A stretch of 64,000 nt of DNA, taken from the NCBI GenBank assembly GCA_905221605.1, contig CAJNDS010002190.1, positions 1,839,788 through 1,903,787 of the forward strand, given 5' to 3'. Source of the DNA: Symbiodinium natans (taxonomy: Eukaryota > Sar > Dinophyceae > Suessiales > Symbiodiniaceae). The notes under the pieces are model-generated. The model was given only the letters and a program-made list of their open reading frames with translations, did not search any database and was not told the origin of the DNA. Below are positions 46,725 to 56,866 of the stretch, piece after piece. Both the position numbers and the translations under genes were made by a program. How positions within the stretch are numbered: position 1 is the stretch's first letter; every line of letters begins with the position of its first letter.

Positions 46725-47441
46725 CGCTCCATGCAAACTGCAACCCTAAACCCTCTAAGCCCTGCCCAAAGGGATCCCTATTGTGATTCAAGGAATATTC
46801 ATTTTTTTGAGGGGTATTGGGCTCCTTGGGGGCGCAGCAACAGTTTACAACAGCAGCAACTCACAGCCGCAGAGCCCGAAACGCCCCGTTGCCCGTTGTC
46901 TGCATTGGGGGTGTCTTGCCGGGTCCCTTTTCGGGCTCTAACCGCTAAACCCTAAACCCGAAACCCTAAACCCTAAACCCGAAACCCTAAACCCTAAACC
47001 CGAAACCCTAAACCCCAAACCCCAAACTCAACCTGCAAGTTGGGGCTTAAGAGGCGGCCCCACCAGGCTCTTCTAGGTTTAGGACAGGATTTACAAAGCT
47101 ACACCCCCAACCCACACACGGTTGAAGCCTTAGGAGTCCATTTCGGGCTTTCTAGGATCTAGGTTTAGGGTTTAGGGTTTAGGGTTTAGGGTTGAGGGTT
47201 TAGGGTTTAGTGTTCAAGAGGATCTCTAGGGGATACTAAATAATCTTACTAAGTCAAAAGAGCTTCCAAGTTAGGCCCCCCTGAGGCTTTTTCCGCGCCT
47301 GCGGGTGCAGAAACATCCGGGCAATGGACAATGGCGCAGGACCTCGAGCCTTTGCCGACTACGGGGCGGCCCAAAAAACTCGAGCGCGCGCTCTTTCTTT
47401 CGCCTGTGGCATGTCACCCCCCTCATTTTGGGGGGGCGCTC

Positions 47442-47576
47442 TCACTTGTCATAGACGGACTTGCCGGCGCCATAGGCGTAGATGGTGACGGTGTCCTTGG
47501 AGCGCTTCACTGGCACCCTGAAGGCTTCGAAGACAGGGTCCGCGACGTACTCGGCGTAGAGCTTCTTCACCTCGTC
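47442..47576 (-). CDS. Exon 2 of plastid thylakoid-lumen protein
   Basis: 135 nt, 44 codons and a TGA at 47444-47442. It reads DEVKKLYAEYVADPVFEAFR and ends AYGAGKSVYDK. It continues the reading frame and style of exon 1 (47677-48057) once a 100 nt intron is removed. The intron begins GA (after AAGAAG|) and ends AG before G, which fits the dinoflagellate GA-AG class. A short AGGAC repeat spans both borders. Without splicing, exon 1 would stop at TGA 47673-47671. Confidence 0.8.
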   Translation of the reverse strand, partial: DEVKKLYAEYVADPVFEAFRVPVKRSKDTVTIYAYGAGKSVYDK

Positions 47577-47676
47577 CTCTTACTTCTCCAATAACCAAGG
47601 GAAAAAAGGTTAGACTTCAAGATTCCTACTAGATAAGGACACCCAAAAAGTTTAGAGGTCAACTGTTGGCTCAGTC

Positions 47677-48057
47677 CTTCTTGCCGGCGTCCGCGGCCTC
47701 CATGAGCTTCTCAGAGAGCGCGACCTTCTGCTCGAAGTATCCGGGCTGGTTGCGCCAGTAGCTGTTGAGCGCCTTGAACTTCGGCTCCTTCTTCAGGATC
47801 TTCTCCATGTCACCCTTCTCCACGGCGTCCTTGAGCCCCAGGACCTGGGGCCCATACCGCGCCAGGCAGGTCACGGGCTCCCCCTGGGCATCCGCCCAGG
47901 CCGCCTGGCTGGCCCCGGCGGCCACGGTGGCCACGCCCGCCTGGAGGGCCTCCCGCCGGCTCAGGCCCGGGGACGAGAAGGCCGGGGCCCAGCGCTGCAA
48001 GAGCGCGCAGCCGGCGAAGAGCACCAAGGCCACGGAGAGCAGGGAGGAGCGCGCCAT
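47677..48057 (-). CDS. Exon 1 of plastid thylakoid-lumen protein (PSII-extrinsic-like)
   Basis: 127 codons from ATG 48057. The N-terminus is a layered targeting peptide: a hydrophobic signal sequence (LLSVALVLFAGCALL), an AFSSP site typical of secondary red-type plastid transit peptides (Phe near cleavage), then SRREAL and an Ala-rich hydrophobic segment ending AWADA, which fits a twin-arginine thylakoid signal. The mature part (about 110 residues over both exons) is helical and charged, with RYGPQVLGLKDAVEKGD. This recalls small PSII extrinsic proteins of the PsbQ/Psb31 kind, but the family call is a guess. A candidate trans-splice acceptor (CACTCACAG|) lies about 38 nt upstream at 48095. 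Codon use is strongly GC3. It is the only ordinary metabolic gene I can identify here. Confidence 0.8.
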
Positions 48058-48285
48058 GTCTTCAGCAAGAGGGCTTGGTTTTGGGCGTCCAGAGCTGTGA
48101 GTGCAAAAACCCTACGGAACCAGGGCCCGTCCCCGTCTCGGCAGCAGTCGCATTCGTGCACTCCCCAGAGAGCCCAAAGCCCCGAAACCCGAAACCCTAC
48201 ACCCTAAACCCTAAACCCTAAACCCTAAACCTGAAGGAATGTACAGTAAAATCATGTCAGGGGCCCCTCTACCAACTAAGGGATA

Positions 48286-48389
48286 TGGGGATTTACGAAA
48301 AGAAGGGACCCCCAATGTAGACACCCAAAAAGTAGGATCTCCTGAAAAATAAGTACCCCAATAAGGTACCCCTAATATCGTAAACCCCC
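48286..48389. mobile_element. Palindromic element, family D copy 2
   Basis: GGGGATTTACGAAA faces TATCGTAAACCCCC, with GTAGACACCC and GTAGGATCTCC in the middle as in the copy at 31837-31944. Confidence 0.7.
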
Positions 48390-48610
48390 CTACTCCTTAA
48401 TTATGGGCCTGAACCCTAAACCCTAAACCCTAAACCCTAAACCCTAAACCTAAACCCTAAACCCTAAACCCTAAACCCCAAAGGGCTGTTTGGGTCCGCC
48501 AAGTCAGACCTTCGCGCGCACGCAGCCTTTTTGTGACCGTGGCACTGCCGGGCTGCGTGTTACAGCCAGCATGCCCTGGCACCGCACTACCACCGAGCCT
48601 TATCAAGGTA

Positions 48611-48770
48611 CTTTAGGGTTTAGGGTTCAGGGGTTTAGGGTTTAGGGTTTAGGGTTTAGGGTTTAGGGTTTAGGGTTTAGGGTTTAGGGTTTAGGGTTTA
48701 GGGTTCAGGGGTTTAGGGCTTAGGGCTTAGGGCTTAGGGCTTAGGGCTTAGGGTTTAGGGTAAGCCCTGA
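48611..48770. repeat. Telomeric array ending in a CTTAGGG block
   Basis: About eleven TTTAGGG units followed by six CTTAGGG units. Confidence 0.95.
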
Positions 48771-50071
48771 ACAACAACAGCATAAGGAATTCGCATCTTC
48801 AGATGCAGAGCATGGCCTGGGGGTCTAGGGTTGTGGAGTTCGGGAAAGACTAGTCACCCCCCCCAGCCTAACAGCCACAGCCCCCAGTTATGACTACCCA
48901 TGATCACGAGGCTGAGTGCACAGGGCAACATGCCAGGACGGAGTGAAACTCCTGGGCGCTGCGCTGATTACAGCACCTCCGGTACGGGAGCCTCCAATCC
49001 TAGGGCGCACTGGGCCAGGAAATGGTGCTTCAACGTGATCCTGAAACCCTAAGCCCTAAGCCCTAAGCCCTAAACCCTAAACCCTAAACCCTAAACCCTA
49101 CACCCTAAGCCCTAAACCTGTAGAAGAGGACGGCGAGACCCCGAAGCGATCAGGATGCAGCGCGTCAGCGCTGTGGCTGTGCACGTCTGGCGCAGCCTCG
49201 GGCGTAACGCCCAGATTTTTTCGGGTTTGGGGTTTTGGGTTTAGGGTTAGGGTTTAGGAAGGGGGCTTTGCGCAGTTGGAGACTGCCTTCCCAAAGCCTT
49301 TTGAGGCCTTGGATACATGTGTACATACATATCATGCATACACATATTCATACCTATGCATACGAAATTACATATACAAACAATTACATACATAGCATAC
49401 AGATACATACACATACATACCGTACCTATACCTATGGCCATGAAGTGCACCGGGCACTGCAAGGGGGGGGGTTACCTTATGTAAGGCTAAAAGAAAGCGG
49501 GAACTGAAGGTACTAGGGGGCGTATATGAAGCAGGGTTTATATTTCTGCTTTTGGTGAGTGTATAAAAACGGTTCCCTTTTAATATTGGTGAATGTATAT
49601 ACCGGGTGTCCTTCTAGCTGTAGAAAAAGGGTATATATGACATTGCTACTATACTGACCTAGAGTTTGTGTCATACGTACCCTTGAGCCCCAAGTTGAAG
49701 ATTGTTGGAGGATGTCTCGCTCCGAAATTTGGGGGAGTAGTTCGGGTTTAGGGCTTTTAGTTCCCCACCCCCCCGTGCGAGGTCGCTAGACTTTAAGTCA
49801 ACCATTCTCCTCGCCCCAGTATCCCTGGAGTGCCCACCGCCGGAGAACACCCCCAGTGCGCCCAGCATCCTCGAGCGCCCACCCCCCCCCCCCGATGAAT
49901 CCTGCAGAGAGTCCCGCCGAGTGTGTCTGTTGCATCGGCCGCCAGAGTCCCAGCAAGCCCCCCCGGACGTCTCCAGAATCCTGCGGTTGAAGTATCCTTA
50001 CGCACCTATGGCCTTCGCATGGGATAGCCTTGGGGGTTGGGCTGGTTGAAGTCACCAAAGGACATGTGTAT

Positions 50072-50175
50072 TTGGGGATGTTCTCCCTGACACGAACAGT
50101 CCTTAACAGGGATTCTAGTACCCCCTACTATACTCCCCTACTAAGGACTGTTAGTAAGTATAAGAGGGGGAACCG
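50072..50175. mobile_element. MITE-like hairpin, family A copy 3
   Basis: TTGGGGATGTTCTCCCTGA at the left and AGAGGGGGAACC at the right. AACAGTCCTTAACAGGGAT faces CTACTAAGGACTGTTAGTA inside. The right terminus is degraded. Confidence 0.75.
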
Positions 50176-50470
50176 ACTCTTCTTCAGAGTACTCGCCTCA
50201 GCGAGCGGACAGCGGCAAGGGCGGCAGCGCAGAGCCATCTCCACCTCGGTTTCTGAAGGCTACGGTCGGCCCCTTGCAGCGTCTGAAAGAAGATTCCTGA
50301 AGACTATCCTGTGAAACCCAATAAGGGAAAACAATTTGAAAGGAAAAATATACATATATATATACATATATATATATGTACACATATATATATATATATA
50401 ACACTAGATCGGCCCTACGTTTAGGGCGATTTTCACCCAAACTGCAAACCTCTGATAGGAGGGTTATGGG

Positions 50471-50573
50471 TTGGGATGTTCCCCCTTGCACTAGCAGCCC
50501 TTAATCGGGATTAGAGCGCCCCTACCAAAATCCCGATCAAGGACTGTTTTTTGTATAAAGGGGAACATCCCAA
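50471..50573. mobile_element. MITE-like hairpin, family A copy 4
   Basis: Ends TTGGGATGTTCCCCCTTG and AAAGGGGAACATCCCAA. Internal GCAGCCCTTAATCGGGATTA faces AATCCCGATCAAGGACTGT. Confidence 0.85.
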
Positions 50574-51107
50574 GTTATGGGGATTATACCAAGGTTTCTA
50601 GGGGATGCTAAGTAGGACTTAGTAAGTCAAAAGAGCTTCCAAGTCGGGGGAGGCGATTCTGTTGAGACTTTTTAGGGTTGAGGGTTTCGGGTTTAGGTTT
50701 AGGGTTTAGGGTTTAGGGCTAGGGTTTAGGGTTTAGGGTTTAGGGTTTAGGGTTTAGGGTGCTGTGGCTCATGGTGGGGAGCCCACACCCTCCTTGAGCC
50801 CTAAGCTAAGCTCAGGAATTAAGTCACAGCAAGGATCCCTTTTAAATTCAAGGTATGCTCCTCCGACCTCTGGAATAGACCCAGAAAAAATATACACTTT
50901 TTAGGTATAAGTAGCTATAATGGGGACCCAAAACCGAAAAAAGTATTAGAGTATAGTACTCCAAAGCCCAGTCCTTAACTAAGGGGCATTGTAGGCTCTC
51001 TGGCGAGTCCACTCTGACGACCCGCATCCCTGGAACCCTGTCTGAGACCGCTGAACCCTTTAACCTCCAAAAAAAAACACATACTTATCCCTATACTGCC
51101 ACCACAA

Positions 51108-51217
51108 CTACTATTTGCTTAAGAACCCTAAAAGAAGAAAGAGCAATAATCCCCATATTGCCCTTATAAGGAAGAATAGTTCTATTTCTTTAGTGGGGCT
51201 CTTGAGCAATTGGTAGG
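51108..51217. mobile_element. MITE-like hairpin, family F copy 3
   Basis: CTATTTGCTTAAGAACCC faces GGGGCTCTTGAGCAATTGGTAG. It shares AATAATCCCCATATTGCCC with the copy at 42382. Confidence 0.75.
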
Positions 51218-51365
51218 AAACCCTAAACCCTAAACCCTAAACCCTAAACCTAAACCCTAACCCTTAGTAGGAAACCCTGGAAGCCGCCGTGTCCCAGCGG
51301 ACACAACAGGACTCGGCCGCAGACGGTTGCAAGTTGGCCGCTGCTTCTCGGAGCCTTGCAGATGA

Positions 51366-51655
51366 GGGTTTAGGGTTTAGGGTTTAGGCTTTAGGCTTTA
51401 GGGTTTAGGGGGTTTAGGGGGTTTAGGGGGTTTAGGGGGGTTTAGGGGGTTTAGGGGGTTTAGGGGGTTTAGGGGGTTTAGGGGGTTTAGGGGGTTTAGG
51501 GTTTAGGGTTTAGGGTTTAGGGGGTTTTGGGTTTAGGGGGTTTAGGGTTTAGGGGGTTGGGGGTTTAGGGTTTAGGGTTTAGGGTTTAGGGTTTAGGGTT
51601 TAGGGTTTAGGGTTTAGGGTTTAGGGTTTAGGGTTTAGGGTTTAGGGTTTAGGGT
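51366..51655. repeat. Telomeric array with TTTAGGGGG block
   Basis: Canonical TTTAGGG, then about ten 9 bp GGGGGTTTA units, then about fifteen perfect TTTAGGG units. Confidence 0.96.
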
Positions 51656-52914
51656 TTCATTTGGGCTTTGGGGCCCCTCTAATCTAGGGGTCGGACAAAT
51701 TGCTTGCTCTGTTCCCTTCTGGTCCCTGTTTGATGATACTAACATGAGCCCCAAAAACCCTATTCTAATTGTTAAGGCCCCTCTTGGGCCCTTTCAAGTT
51801 CAGGGCTTAACTAAACCCTAAACCCAAATGTCCAAGCGCGCGAGGCGCGGGTCCTATCAGAGTTGTCGTTGACGTGTGACCTCCCTCACTTGAACTCTGA
51901 CCCAAAGAGCCCTCTGTACGCCCTGAAGCAAGGAATAGACCCTGAATTTAGGGCTTTCGGTTCAGGTTTTAGGGTTTAGGGAAAAGTACCTTCAGTTTTT
52001 TGTAGGGGTCCTTGATATGATTTTAGGTATATTCTATCTCTGAGGGGCACAGAGGGCTCTTCGAGGATTCATACCCTCTCGCTCTCAGAGGGGAACTCTA
52101 TTGACCGTGCAAACGGCTTCTGCGTGTGTTTAGGGTTTAGGGTTTCGGGTTTAAGGTTAAGGGTTTAGGGTTTAGGGTCTAGGGTTTAGGGTTTGGGGTT
52201 TGGGGTGTGGGGTTTACGGTTTAGGGTACGGCTCGCTGATGGCAAAGCACTGGATTAGACAGAATATGACAGATCCGAAGGATCTAGCCGCGCTCGGTCA
52301 TAGCCCTTGTGCCATGAAATGGCTTGAGCCAAGTACAGAAAAACTTCCTGGATCTGGCTTAGGAACTTGGGCAATTACGCTCCCCAACTCCGTTGCCAGT
52401 GGGGTGCACACTGTGCCCCTCAGCATCCCGCAAGTACTCACACCGAAATGACACTGTCACCAGTGTGTTTGGTCTAGGGAGGGAAATAGAACCAATCAAC
52501 TAACATCCTCCCCCTAATCATTCCCCCCCACCATCCCACAAATCCCCAAACCTACTCTCAGATGGGCACTCGCCTGCAGATGTTGTGGTGCTGCGCAACT
52601 CGGACTCCAGGTCCTGCGGGGTTTAAGGGTTTTACTTTTGGGTCTAGGCCTGGGAGCCTAGCGCACAGAAGCCGCATGTGGCTGCCGAAAGTGCGGCAAG
52701 TGGCCGCGCGCAAGGCGTCATAGTGAAGCCTCCCCTCAAGAACAGCAGCCGTAGAAGGAACAGCACCCCGATGCACCGACAATATCGGCGCGTCGCGGTC
52801 ATGGGTTTTGGTTGATAGATCTACTTGGTCTGAAATCTTGCCTGCAGATCTGTAGGATTAGGGTTTAGGGTTTAGGGTTTAGGTTTTAGGGTTTAGGGGA
52901 CACAATCTGTGCAC

Positions 52915-52947
52915 CGAAGCGTTGAGTCTCAAGCATCGACAGGACAC
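52915..52947 (-). CDS. Putative exon 12 of minus-strand coiled-coil gene (52.9-61.8 kb)
   Basis: 33 nt between GTGTGCAG| and TTCG|GTGCAC. Two bases complete the split Gly codon of the upstream exon, then VLSMLETQRF. Phases match on the upstream side. The gene continues further left but I could not place later exons with confidence. Confidence 0.4.
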
Positions 52948-53219
52948 CTGCACACCAAGTGCTCCTTCATTAAAGGCCTCAGGGTAACCTAGACCCAGGA
53001 GCAACCTAGGAATAAAACAGGTACTTCTCTCTTGGTTTTGAGGGGATAATAAAGGGAACCCCGAACCCTAAAAACAGGAAATGAGGGCCCACTCCGGGTC
53101 CTACTAACTGAATGTTAACTGGCATGATGGCAGATTCCATGTTGCATAGGGCGGCAAAACAGCTGAAGGTGAACCTTTGACCATTGGAGGGCTGAGGGTC
53201 TAGGGTCCAGGGCTAATCC

Positions 53220-53375
53220 CTAACCCTAAACCCTAAACCCTAAACCCAAAACCCAAAACCCTAAACCCTAAACCCTGAACCCTAATCCTAAACCCTAAAC
53301 CCTAAACCCTAAACCCTAAACCCGAAACCCTAAACCCTAAACCCTAAACCCTAAACCCTAAACCCTAAACCCGAA
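53220..53375. repeat. Telomeric array (CCCTAAA)n in an intron
   Basis: About twenty units with CCCAAAA and CCCGAAA variants. It lies in the intron between putative exons 11 and 12 of the minus-strand coiled-coil gene. Confidence 0.95.
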
Positions 53376-53395
53376 CAGAACCCAGGCGCCAAGGA

Positions 53396-53454
53396 CTTCG
53401 CAGCTCCTGGATCCGCTGCTTCGCCGCCCGCAGCTGCTGCTCCTTGATGTGCAC
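53396..53454 (-). CDS. Exon 11 of minus-strand coiled-coil gene
   Basis: About 59 nt after GGACAG|, reading VHIKEQQLRAAKQRIQELR in phase 0 and ending before CTGG|GTTCTG. It is a clear coiled-coil heptad sequence in GC-rich codons. The 14 bases CAGGTGCACATCAA at its start recur exactly at the end of exon 10, on the other side of a telomeric intron. Confidence 0.65.
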
Positions 53455-53601
53455 CTGTCCAGGGTTTAGGGTTTAGGGTTTAGGGTTTAGGGTTTAGGGT
53501 TTAGGGTTTAGGGTTTAGGGTTGATAGGATTGTAGGGTTATAGGGTTATAGGGTTGAGGGTTGAGGGTTGAGGGTTTAGGGTTTAGGGTTTTGATGTGCA
53601 C
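53455..53601 (-). repeat. 147 bp telomere-repeat intron bounded by 14 bp direct repeats
   Basis: On the minus strand it begins GTGCACATCAA and then consists mainly of CCCTAAA units with a few TCAACCC/ATAACCC variants, ending GGACAG. The sequence CAGGTGCACATCAA is present at both borders (53604-53591 and 53457-53444). Splicing at CAG|GT and CAG|GT removes one copy and restores a continuous coiled-coil frame. This is the pattern expected of an intron created by insertion with target duplication (an introner). Confidence 0.7.
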
Positions 53602-53631
53602 CTGGCGTACGGTGCTCTTCGGGTAGTATCC
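53602..53631 (-). CDS. Exon 10 of minus-strand coiled-coil gene
   Basis: Reads GYYPKSTVRQ (5' border uncertain by a few codons among several AG sites near 53,631) and ends CGCCAG|GTGCAC in phase 0. Joined to exon 11 it gives STVRQVHIKEQQ. Confidence 0.6.
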
Positions 53632-53673
53632 CTCTCCCCTCTAAGCCACCCCCCCCCCCTGGTTCCCCCAGAA

Positions 53674-53790
53674 TTAAGGCTATTTAGGGGAGAATTAGGC
53701 TTAATGGCCTAGTTAAGGCTATTTAGGGGAGAATTAGGCTTAATGGCTTAATTAAGGCTATTTAGGGGAGAATTAGGCTTAATGGCTTAG
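53674..53790. repeat. Three tandem 39 bp repeats
   Basis: Unit TTAAGGCTATTTAGGGGAGA followed by 19 bases ending ATGGCCTAG or close variants, three copies and a partial fourth. It lies between exon 10 and exon 9 of the coiled-coil gene. Confidence 0.9.
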
Positions 53791-54509
53791 TTAAGGTTCA
53801 TCAAGGGGGGAACCTAGTAGGGGGGGGGGGGGGTAGTTTAGAGGGGGCTAGTAGGAGATGAAGTATGGGCCCTTAAAGGGGGATCTCTTGCATACGCCTT
53901 GTATACCCCATACGACCCAAGGGCCCATACATCAGAACCCTTTAAAGGAGGTAAGAGAACCATATTACAGGGCCCATATAACTACCCTTAGATTAGAGGT
54001 GTTTGGGGGTGTTGGGTGCTCGAGGCTTCTTGGGGCTTTTTGGCCTAGGGTTTAGGGCATAGCCCCCCCCCCTAGTCCTCTAAGTAGTTTATCAGTGGAC
54101 TGCCAAGTCCATTTTCTAACTCCATCTTCAAGAGCCCGGGAAAAGGAACATATCAAGGATGACCAGCCTGCGACCAGGTTTCCCCCCAAGAAGCAGGCCC
54201 TGTAGAGCCCCTTCTTCCCCACAAAGCACACCCAACATTTTCGTAAAGTCCGCTTCGCACCCACAGGAATGGCCTCAAGGGAGGAAAAGGGTCTTCGGGA
54301 GGGGGTTCAAGAGGAAGACCTTGAGCTGAAACCCGAAACCCCCTTAACCCCAAAAATCGGGGTTTAGGGCTTAGGGTTTAGGGTTTAGGGTGTAGGGTTT
54401 AGGGTTTAAGGTTTAGGGTTTAGGGTTTAGGGTTTAGGGTTCAGGGTTCAGGGTTCACGGTTTGGGGCCTGGGGTTTAGGGTTTAGGGTTCAGGGTTTGG
54501 GGTGTAGGC

Positions 54510-54607
54510 GGGCCTCCTGCTCCTTCTTCTTGAGCAGGGCGATGGACCGCTCCTTCTCTCTCTGCTTCTCGAGGGCCACCTCGGCAATCTTTCGAGAACG
54601 AGACCCC
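54510..54607 (-). CDS. Exon 9 of minus-strand coiled-coil gene
   Basis: 98 nt after TTAGCAG|. One base completes the split Gly codon of exon 8, then GSRSRKIAEVALEKQREKER and SIALLKKKEQEA. It is the longest and clearest coiled-coil exon of this gene. Donor probably GC (GCCC|GCCTAC). Confidence 0.65.
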
Positions 54608-54685
54608 CTGCTAAGGGCCCCTGTTCTACACTTATGATTTTTGCTGTTTCTTAGGAATTATGAAGTACCCAAAAGTTTAAAAAGA

Positions 54686-54716
<31 letters not shown>

Positions 54717-54980
54717 TGGTATTTCCAAGTATCCCTAAGTTTTCTGGTGAGTTCTCATTTGGGGTTTGGGGTTTAGGGCTGAGGGGTTGTGAGGAGTTCG
54801 GGTTTAGGGCTGAGGGCTTAGGGCTTTCATAGGGGTGCTGAAGGGGATTTCAGGTTCAGGGTTTTTGGGGCCTAGCGACGTTGCTCTTAGCTGAGGAGTT
54901 TTTCCAGGGCAACAGAAGGCACAGAAGGCCTGTGGCCTTTACTGACAACCTGAAAAGCCCTTAGCCTTAAACCTCAAACC

Positions 54981-55065
54981 TTGGGGTGTTCCCCCCAATA
55001 GGGATGACAATCGGGGGTACTATCATCCTTGTTGGGGACTGTTAGTATAACGGGGAGCATCCCAA
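54981..55065. mobile_element. MITE-like hairpin, family A copy 5
   Basis: Shortened copy: TTGGGGTGTTCCCCCC at the left, ACGGGGAGCATCCCAA at the right, GGGACTGTTAGTATAA inside. Confidence 0.7.
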
Positions 55066-55440
55066 CCTGAACCCCGGGATTCCGGAGGAGGAATTTCAGG
55101 TTTAGGGTTTGGGGTTTAGGGTTTAGGGTTTAGGGTTTAGGGTTTAGGGTTTAGGGTCGAGGGCCGTGGACTCGGGGAGCTGGATGCAAGAGGGTTGTGT
55201 TCAGGGTCGATAAAGTAAGCAAACACCGTAAACCCTAAACCCTACTACAACTCTAACAGCTTCGGGGCGCAGGACTTTAGGCATTTGGGTTCACAGGTTA
55301 TGGATACGTTGCGGGGCTTCACGGCTCAGATTCCTGCATCGGACAACTGCCCTAAACGTCACTCAGCCAAGTTCCTAAACCCTAGCCTAAGCACCAGGCC
55401 CTACACCCTAAAGCCCTAACCCTAAATCCAAAACCTGCAC

Positions 55441-55472
55441 CCATTCAGGCAAGCAGCCTTCGCTTGGTACTC
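55441..55472 (-). CDS. Exon 8 of minus-strand coiled-coil gene
   Basis: 32 nt between ATCTCGAG| and AATGG|GTGCAGG, reading EYQAKAACLN with a split Gly at the end (phase 2), completed by exon 9. Confidence 0.5.
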
Positions 55473-55731
55473 CTCGAGATGCAGAGCGGTTTCGGGTTTA
55501 GGGTTTCGGGTTTAGGGTTTAGGGTTTAGGGTCTAGGGTTTAAGGTTTAGGGTTTAGGGTATGACCGGCTGGCGTGTTTAAGGGCCCTCAAGACAAACTC
55601 AAATTGCATGTGAGACGATGCTGAATGTACAAAGCTGTTTGCCGACAGCAACTCACAAACCCGGCCGAGCTCAAGTAAACCTCATCCAAACGTCCCTGGA
55701 GGCCAAAGATTGAGGTCGCTAAAACCCTCAA

Positions 55732-55831
55732 AGAGCCCAGTACCCCTTAACTAAGGAGTATACCCTAAATCATAATATGGATCCTTATATAATTTAGGGC
55801 ATATTCCTTAATTAAGGGGTATTGGGCTCTC
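55732..55831. mobile_element. Palindromic element, family C copy 2 (best preserved)
   Basis: AGAGCCCAGTACCCCTTAAC faces TTAAGGGGTATTGGGCTCT, with CTAAATCATAATATGGATCC in the middle. Half-copies lie near 29190-29222, 40245-40300, 46790-46835, 50960-51003, 52011-52060 and 60156-60182. Confidence 0.8.
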
Positions 55832-55955
55832 TGGGCCACTGTACTTGACAGCATATCATTCTGGAGTTGCAAAGCTGTTTGCCTAAACAAGTCGGCACTG
55901 CACGGAGATCCGCCTCCAAGTAAGGCCCCAGGCCTCCGGAAGCCCTTGAAACAGG

Positions 55956-56028
55956 GTTTAGGGTTTAGGGTTTAGGGTTTAGGGTTTAGGGTTTAGGGTT
56001 TAGGGTTTAGGGTTTAGGGTTTAGGGTA
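55956..56028. repeat. Telomeric array (TTTAGGG)n in an intron
   Basis: Ten perfect units between exons 7 and 8 of the minus-strand coiled-coil gene. Confidence 0.95.
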
Positions 56029-56238
56029 AGGTTGCAACAGGCCGGAGCACCAAAAGGCCGCGCGATGTGGCACAAGCAAGCAAAACAAAACTTGTGCCCA
56101 AAACTTGCGCCCAGAACCCGTGCCTAAACCCTAAACCCTAAACCCTAAACCCTAACCCTAAACCCTGCAACCCTGAACCTCTGAGCCTCTGGGGTTGAGT
56201 CCTCGAGTTTTGGGGTAGCTTTCCGGGGCTCTAGGGTC

Positions 56239-56293
56239 CTCATCCCTTCTCGACATCAGCTCCATGTTCTGTTCTCGCATCTGGTCCTCCTTC
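56239..56293 (-). CDS. Exon 7 of minus-strand coiled-coil gene
   Basis: 55 nt after CCACCAG|, before a GA donor (GAG|GACCC). One base completes the Gly split with exon 6, then KEDQM, REQNMELMSRRDE. Phase 2 in, phase 0 out. Confidence 0.6.
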
Positions 56294-56688
56294 CTGGTGG
56301 CTTCATTAGGGTCTGGGGTTGAGGAGGCAGGGTTGAGGGTGTGGGCGTTGTGGGGTGTGGGGTTCGGGGTGTTAAGTTTAGGGCTTAAGTTCTGGGGGGG
56401 TTAGGGTCTGGGGTCCAGAGTCTAAGGGCTTTGTTTTTTTCATCTCAGACTACTACGCTTGGACGCCAATGCCTAAAGGAATCCCGTGGCCTAAACCTCA
56501 GATCACCCAAATCCTGAAGGCTCTCGCACCCAATCCCAAAACCAAGTCCTGAAAGTGGCTGGCAATGGGCAGAGACCCTTGCACTTGGACCCCCTCTGAA
56601 GTCTCAGGTTTGCAAGCCCTCAACCCTAAACCCTGAATGCTAGAGGGCGTTTCCGGGGTGAGAGGTCCAAGGTTCTGGGTTTAGGGCG

Positions 56689-56799
56689 TACTTGGAGGTT
56701 CATGGTACTCATTAACCAATTCGAACTGTACTCATAACCCACTTGGAGGCCCCTTAAGTGCCCTGGCATGGTTATAAGTACAGTTACAAAGTACGGCTA
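56689..56799. mobile_element. MITE-like hairpin, family B copy 5 (right end truncated)
   Basis: TACTTGGAGGTTCATGGTAC is intact at the left, followed by TCATTAACCAATTCGAACTG. The right arm stops after ACAGTTACAAAGTAC. Confidence 0.7.
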
Positions 56800-56866
56800 T
56801 CCCTAAACCTTAAACCCTAAACCCTAAACCGTGGGGTTTAAGGTCCAGGGTTGAGGGTGCTCGGGT

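Larger units (their letters stand above)
44635..47441. other. Repeat-rich DNA with ambiguous coding islands
   Basis: Holds the family A element at 45254-45404, AGGAGGAGG repeats near 45540, the TTTAGGG array at 45712-45875, a GC-rich island at 45895-45985 that reads as protein on both strands (minus: KLRKARAGRRRGPKLPPVAK), a family B element (46593-46724) and a family E half-copy (47224-47270). No complete gene is supported. Confidence 0.5.
48058..52914. other. Repeat and MITE region between two minus-strand genes
   Basis: Contains a family D element, telomeric arrays, two family A elements, F and G elements, AT-rich TATA tracts (49310-49420 and 50350-50400), and GC-rich islands readable as protein on one or both strands: 48500-48540 (+, SAKSDLRAHAAFL then TGA), 49125-49200, 51285-51370, and 52640-52780 (-, HYDALRAATCRTFGSHM). 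Some may be exons of the minus-strand gene to the right, but I could not chain them. Confidence 0.5.

Noticed and set aside
52324-52334. Short CTTGAGCCAAG, possible spliced-leader relic
   Set aside because: Only about ten bases match and the leader's next bases (AATGGCTAC) are absent; expected by chance.
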